This document shows positions 4,438-6,004 of a stretch of 6,004 bases of DNA, piece after piece. A model generated the notes under the pieces. That model was not told the origin of the DNA. It worked only from the letters and a program-made list of their open reading frames with translations, and made no database searches. Within the stretch, counting starts at the first letter, position 1, and every line of letters begins with the position of its first letter. The translations under genes were made by a program, and so were the position numbers. The stretch comes from Candidatus Latescibacterota bacterium (GTDB taxonomy: Bacteria; Krumholzibacteriota; Krumholzibacteriia; Krumholzibacteriales; WJIX01), in NCBI GenBank assembly GCA_030643145.1, contig DAOWMJ010000130.1, positions 1-6,004 on the forward strand, written 5' to 3'.

Positions 4438-6004
4438 CTAATTCAACCCGTGCCGATTTATTCTGTATATAAGAGTGGTTCTCTCAAGACCTAACAATCT
4501 TGCGGCCATAGATCTATTACCGCGTGTTTTTTGCAGGGCTTTAACTATTTCTTCTTTCTCCATTGTCGCTATACGCTCATCCAGGAAAGAGTGTCCGGCG
4601 TTATTTGAGATCACCGTCTGCGCCAAAATCCCGTATGACAAATCCGAAGCCCTGATAAACCCGGATTCCGCTTTAAATAATGCCCTTATAATCTCATTCC
4701 GCAATTCCCTCACATTTCCCGGCCAGGAATAACGCGCAAGAACCTTCTTGGCGTTTTCACTTAACTTCACCGGAGCAACGTTAAAATCGACGCGTGCTTT
4801 TCCAATAAAATAGTCAGCCAGAATCTCGATATCACCATTTCTCTCCGCAAGAGGGGGAATCCTGAAGTTAAACACATTTAATCTATGATAAAGATCAATC
4901 CGAAAAATCCCTTTCTCAACAGCGGATTCAAGGTTTCTGTTAGTAGCAGCGATGATCCTGGCCGACCCCCTCTTAACTTTTGATTCCCCAACAACAAGAT
5001 ATTCCCCACTATCAAGATATCGCAGCAACTTCGCTTGTAAATCCAATCTTAGTTCACCTATCTCATCTAGAAATATTGTTCCATCCCCGGCGGCCTCTAC
5101 AAATCCCATATTGTATTTCACGGCTCCGGTAAAAGCTCCCTTAGCGTGTCCAAAAAAGCTGCTTTCAAAAAGTGACGACGCAAGCGCGGCGACATTGACA
5201 GAAATAAAAGGCTTGTCATTCCTCCCGCTCCAACCGTGAATCATCCTGGCTACAACATCCTTCCCGGTGCCGGTATCTCCACGGAGGAGAATCGGAAGGG
5301 GTACACTGGAAACCTCCTTTACCCGCCTAAGCAGAGTTTTTATCCTTTCATCAACTGTAATAAACTCTTCGCCCCGAGTCTTCCCGTTACTTAAAATGCC
5401 CCGGCTGAAATATAACGAGCCCTTTTCGGCAACACTTTTGTTTTTTAATATTCCTTTATTGCTCCCTGTTAAAAAAGCGCTTTTCTCTTCATCCGGCATC
5501 CATTTCTCTGGAGGCGCGATTCCAAGGTCTTTCCTTAACGCCTCGCCTCTTTCATAATACTCGCGCGCTTCCTGATCATTTCCTGTTTTTCGGGCTACAA
5601 GAGAATAAAGATAGAAATATGTCATCCTCTTTGAGGAAAATTTCTCAAGCCCCTCTTTCTCTTTAGCAATATTGATAAGAGTATCTTCAGCGGCAGCCAT
5701 ATCTTCCATACGAATAAATACTTCCAACAGAAGAAACCCGGCGGTCAACCTGTCTCGCCTGAATACCGGTCCCTGAGATTCGGCAAGGACATTACAAATT
5801 GTGTCAATCGCCTTTGGGAATCTATTCCTTCTTATATAAAGTACTGCCTTCGTTAAATTGAGGGATCGATTCTTTTCCGAGTTGCCGGCTGCCTCATAAA
5901 TTTTTCTCGTGAAATTCAGATACGAATCCGCTTCCTCCAAAGATCCCCTCCTGGCCAGAATGGAGGCAAGATTCGATGAAGCCTTTGCGGCGCTATACAC
6001 TTGA
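4438..6004 (-). CDS. TPR-domain sigma54-dependent transcriptional activator (5'-truncated at window edge)
   Basis: The frame stays open to the right edge (a CAA codon precedes the GTG at 6000), so the N-terminus is missing and about 521 C-terminal residues are seen. Numbering from that GTG, residues 5-160 are helical TPR-like repeats (about 7-40, 45-75, 84-116, 126-160), typical protein-interaction surfaces. A variable linker runs to about 213. The AAA+ domain (214-450) has Walker A GDTGTGKD (241-248), a canonical GAFTGA loop (288-293), Walker B FLDE (310-313), 'AATNRNL' (351-357), arginine-finger candidates R367/R373 in 'FRIDLYHRLNV', and 'WPGNVREL' (426-433). A Fis-type helix-turn-helix lies at 484-518 ('AARLLGLERTTLIYRI'). 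All parts needed for sigma54 activation look intact. The missing N-terminus could carry more TPRs or a protein kinase domain, an arrangement known in related regulators, but this cannot be seen. It is convergent with the kinase gene and is a separate transcription unit. Confidence 0.93.
   Translation of the reverse strand, partial: QVYSAAKASSNLASILARRGSLEEADSYLNFTRKIYEAAGNSEKNRSLNLTKAVLYIRRNRFPKAIDTICNVLAESQGPVFRRDRLTAGFLLLEVFIRMEDMAAAEDTLINIAKEKEGLEKFSSKRMTYFYLYSLVARKTGNDQEAREYYERGEALRKDLGIAPPEKWMPDEEKSAFLTGSNKGILKNKSVAEKGSLYFSRGILSNGKTRGEEFITVDERIKTLLRRVKEVSSVPLPILLRGDTGTGKDVVARMIHGWSGRNDKPFISVNVAALASSLFESSFFGHAKGAFTGAVKYNMGFVEAAGDGTIFLDEIGELRLDLQAKLLRYLDSGEYLVVGESKVKRGSARIIAATNRNLESAVEKGIFRIDLYHRLNVFNFRIPPLAERNGDIEILADYFIGKARVDFNVAPVKLSENAKKVLARYSWPGNVRELRNEIIRALFKAESGFIRASDLSYGILAQTVISNNAGHSFLDERIATMEKEEIVKALQKTRGNRSMAARLLGLERTTLIYRINRHGLN

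Noticed and set aside
1..6004. CRISPR array, tRNA/rRNA, insertion sequence or transposase
   Set aside because: There are no regularly spaced repeats, no tRNA-like T-loop/anticodon pattern and no transposase motif; coding capacity is accounted for by the listed genes.

Overview
The window looks like part of a chromosome from an uncultured Gram-negative bacterium, probably of the FCB superphylum or a neighbouring candidate phylum (Zixibacteria, Latescibacteria, Krumholzibacteria or Eisenbacteria type). This is inferred from three things. The first protein has a T9SS-like 'NYPNPFNP...SGVYFYKM' C-terminal tail. There are two multidomain sigma54 activators in 6 kb. The coding DNA has moderate GC while the spacer is clearly AT-rich. 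I cannot fix the phylum from the sequence alone.

Layout. Positions 1-1458 (+) hold the 3' part of a secreted or surface protein: a beta-sandwich-like segment, an alpha/beta 'ILYVDD' domain, and a FlgD-Ig-like/type A sorting tail. Positions 1459-2266 are an AT-rich 0.8 kb spacer. It contains a short orphan ORF matching the end of a histidine-kinase ATPase domain (probable gene remnant, 1662-1907). It also contains a cluster of candidate regulatory elements: a 13-bp dyad at 1926-1938, a sigma54-type -24/-12 element at 2023-2037, and a strong 13-bp-arm inverted repeat at 2061-2098. Positions 2267-3907 (+) encode a complete GAF-AAA+-Fis sigma54 activator. After 37 bp comes 3945-4427 (+), a complete 160-residue member of the adenosine-specific kinase family (COG1839/DUF355), with its own Shine-Dalgarno and a perfect extended -10 element just upstream. 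Convergent to it, 10 bp away, 4438-6004 (-) is a second sigma54 activator with a TPR N-terminus, cut by the right edge.

How they may work together. The GAF regulator and the small nucleoside-binding protein probably form a two-gene unit. The leader region suggests the regulator gene may itself be under sigma54 control, possibly autoregulated. A plausible but unproven picture is a small-molecule-sensing sigma54 switch linked to an adenosine-handling protein. The TPR activator is a separate, oppositely transcribed unit that probably responds to a protein partner. Nothing here is a recognisable defence system, mobile element, CRISPR array or RNA gene. The most unusual parts are the regulator-kinase pairing and the structured leader.
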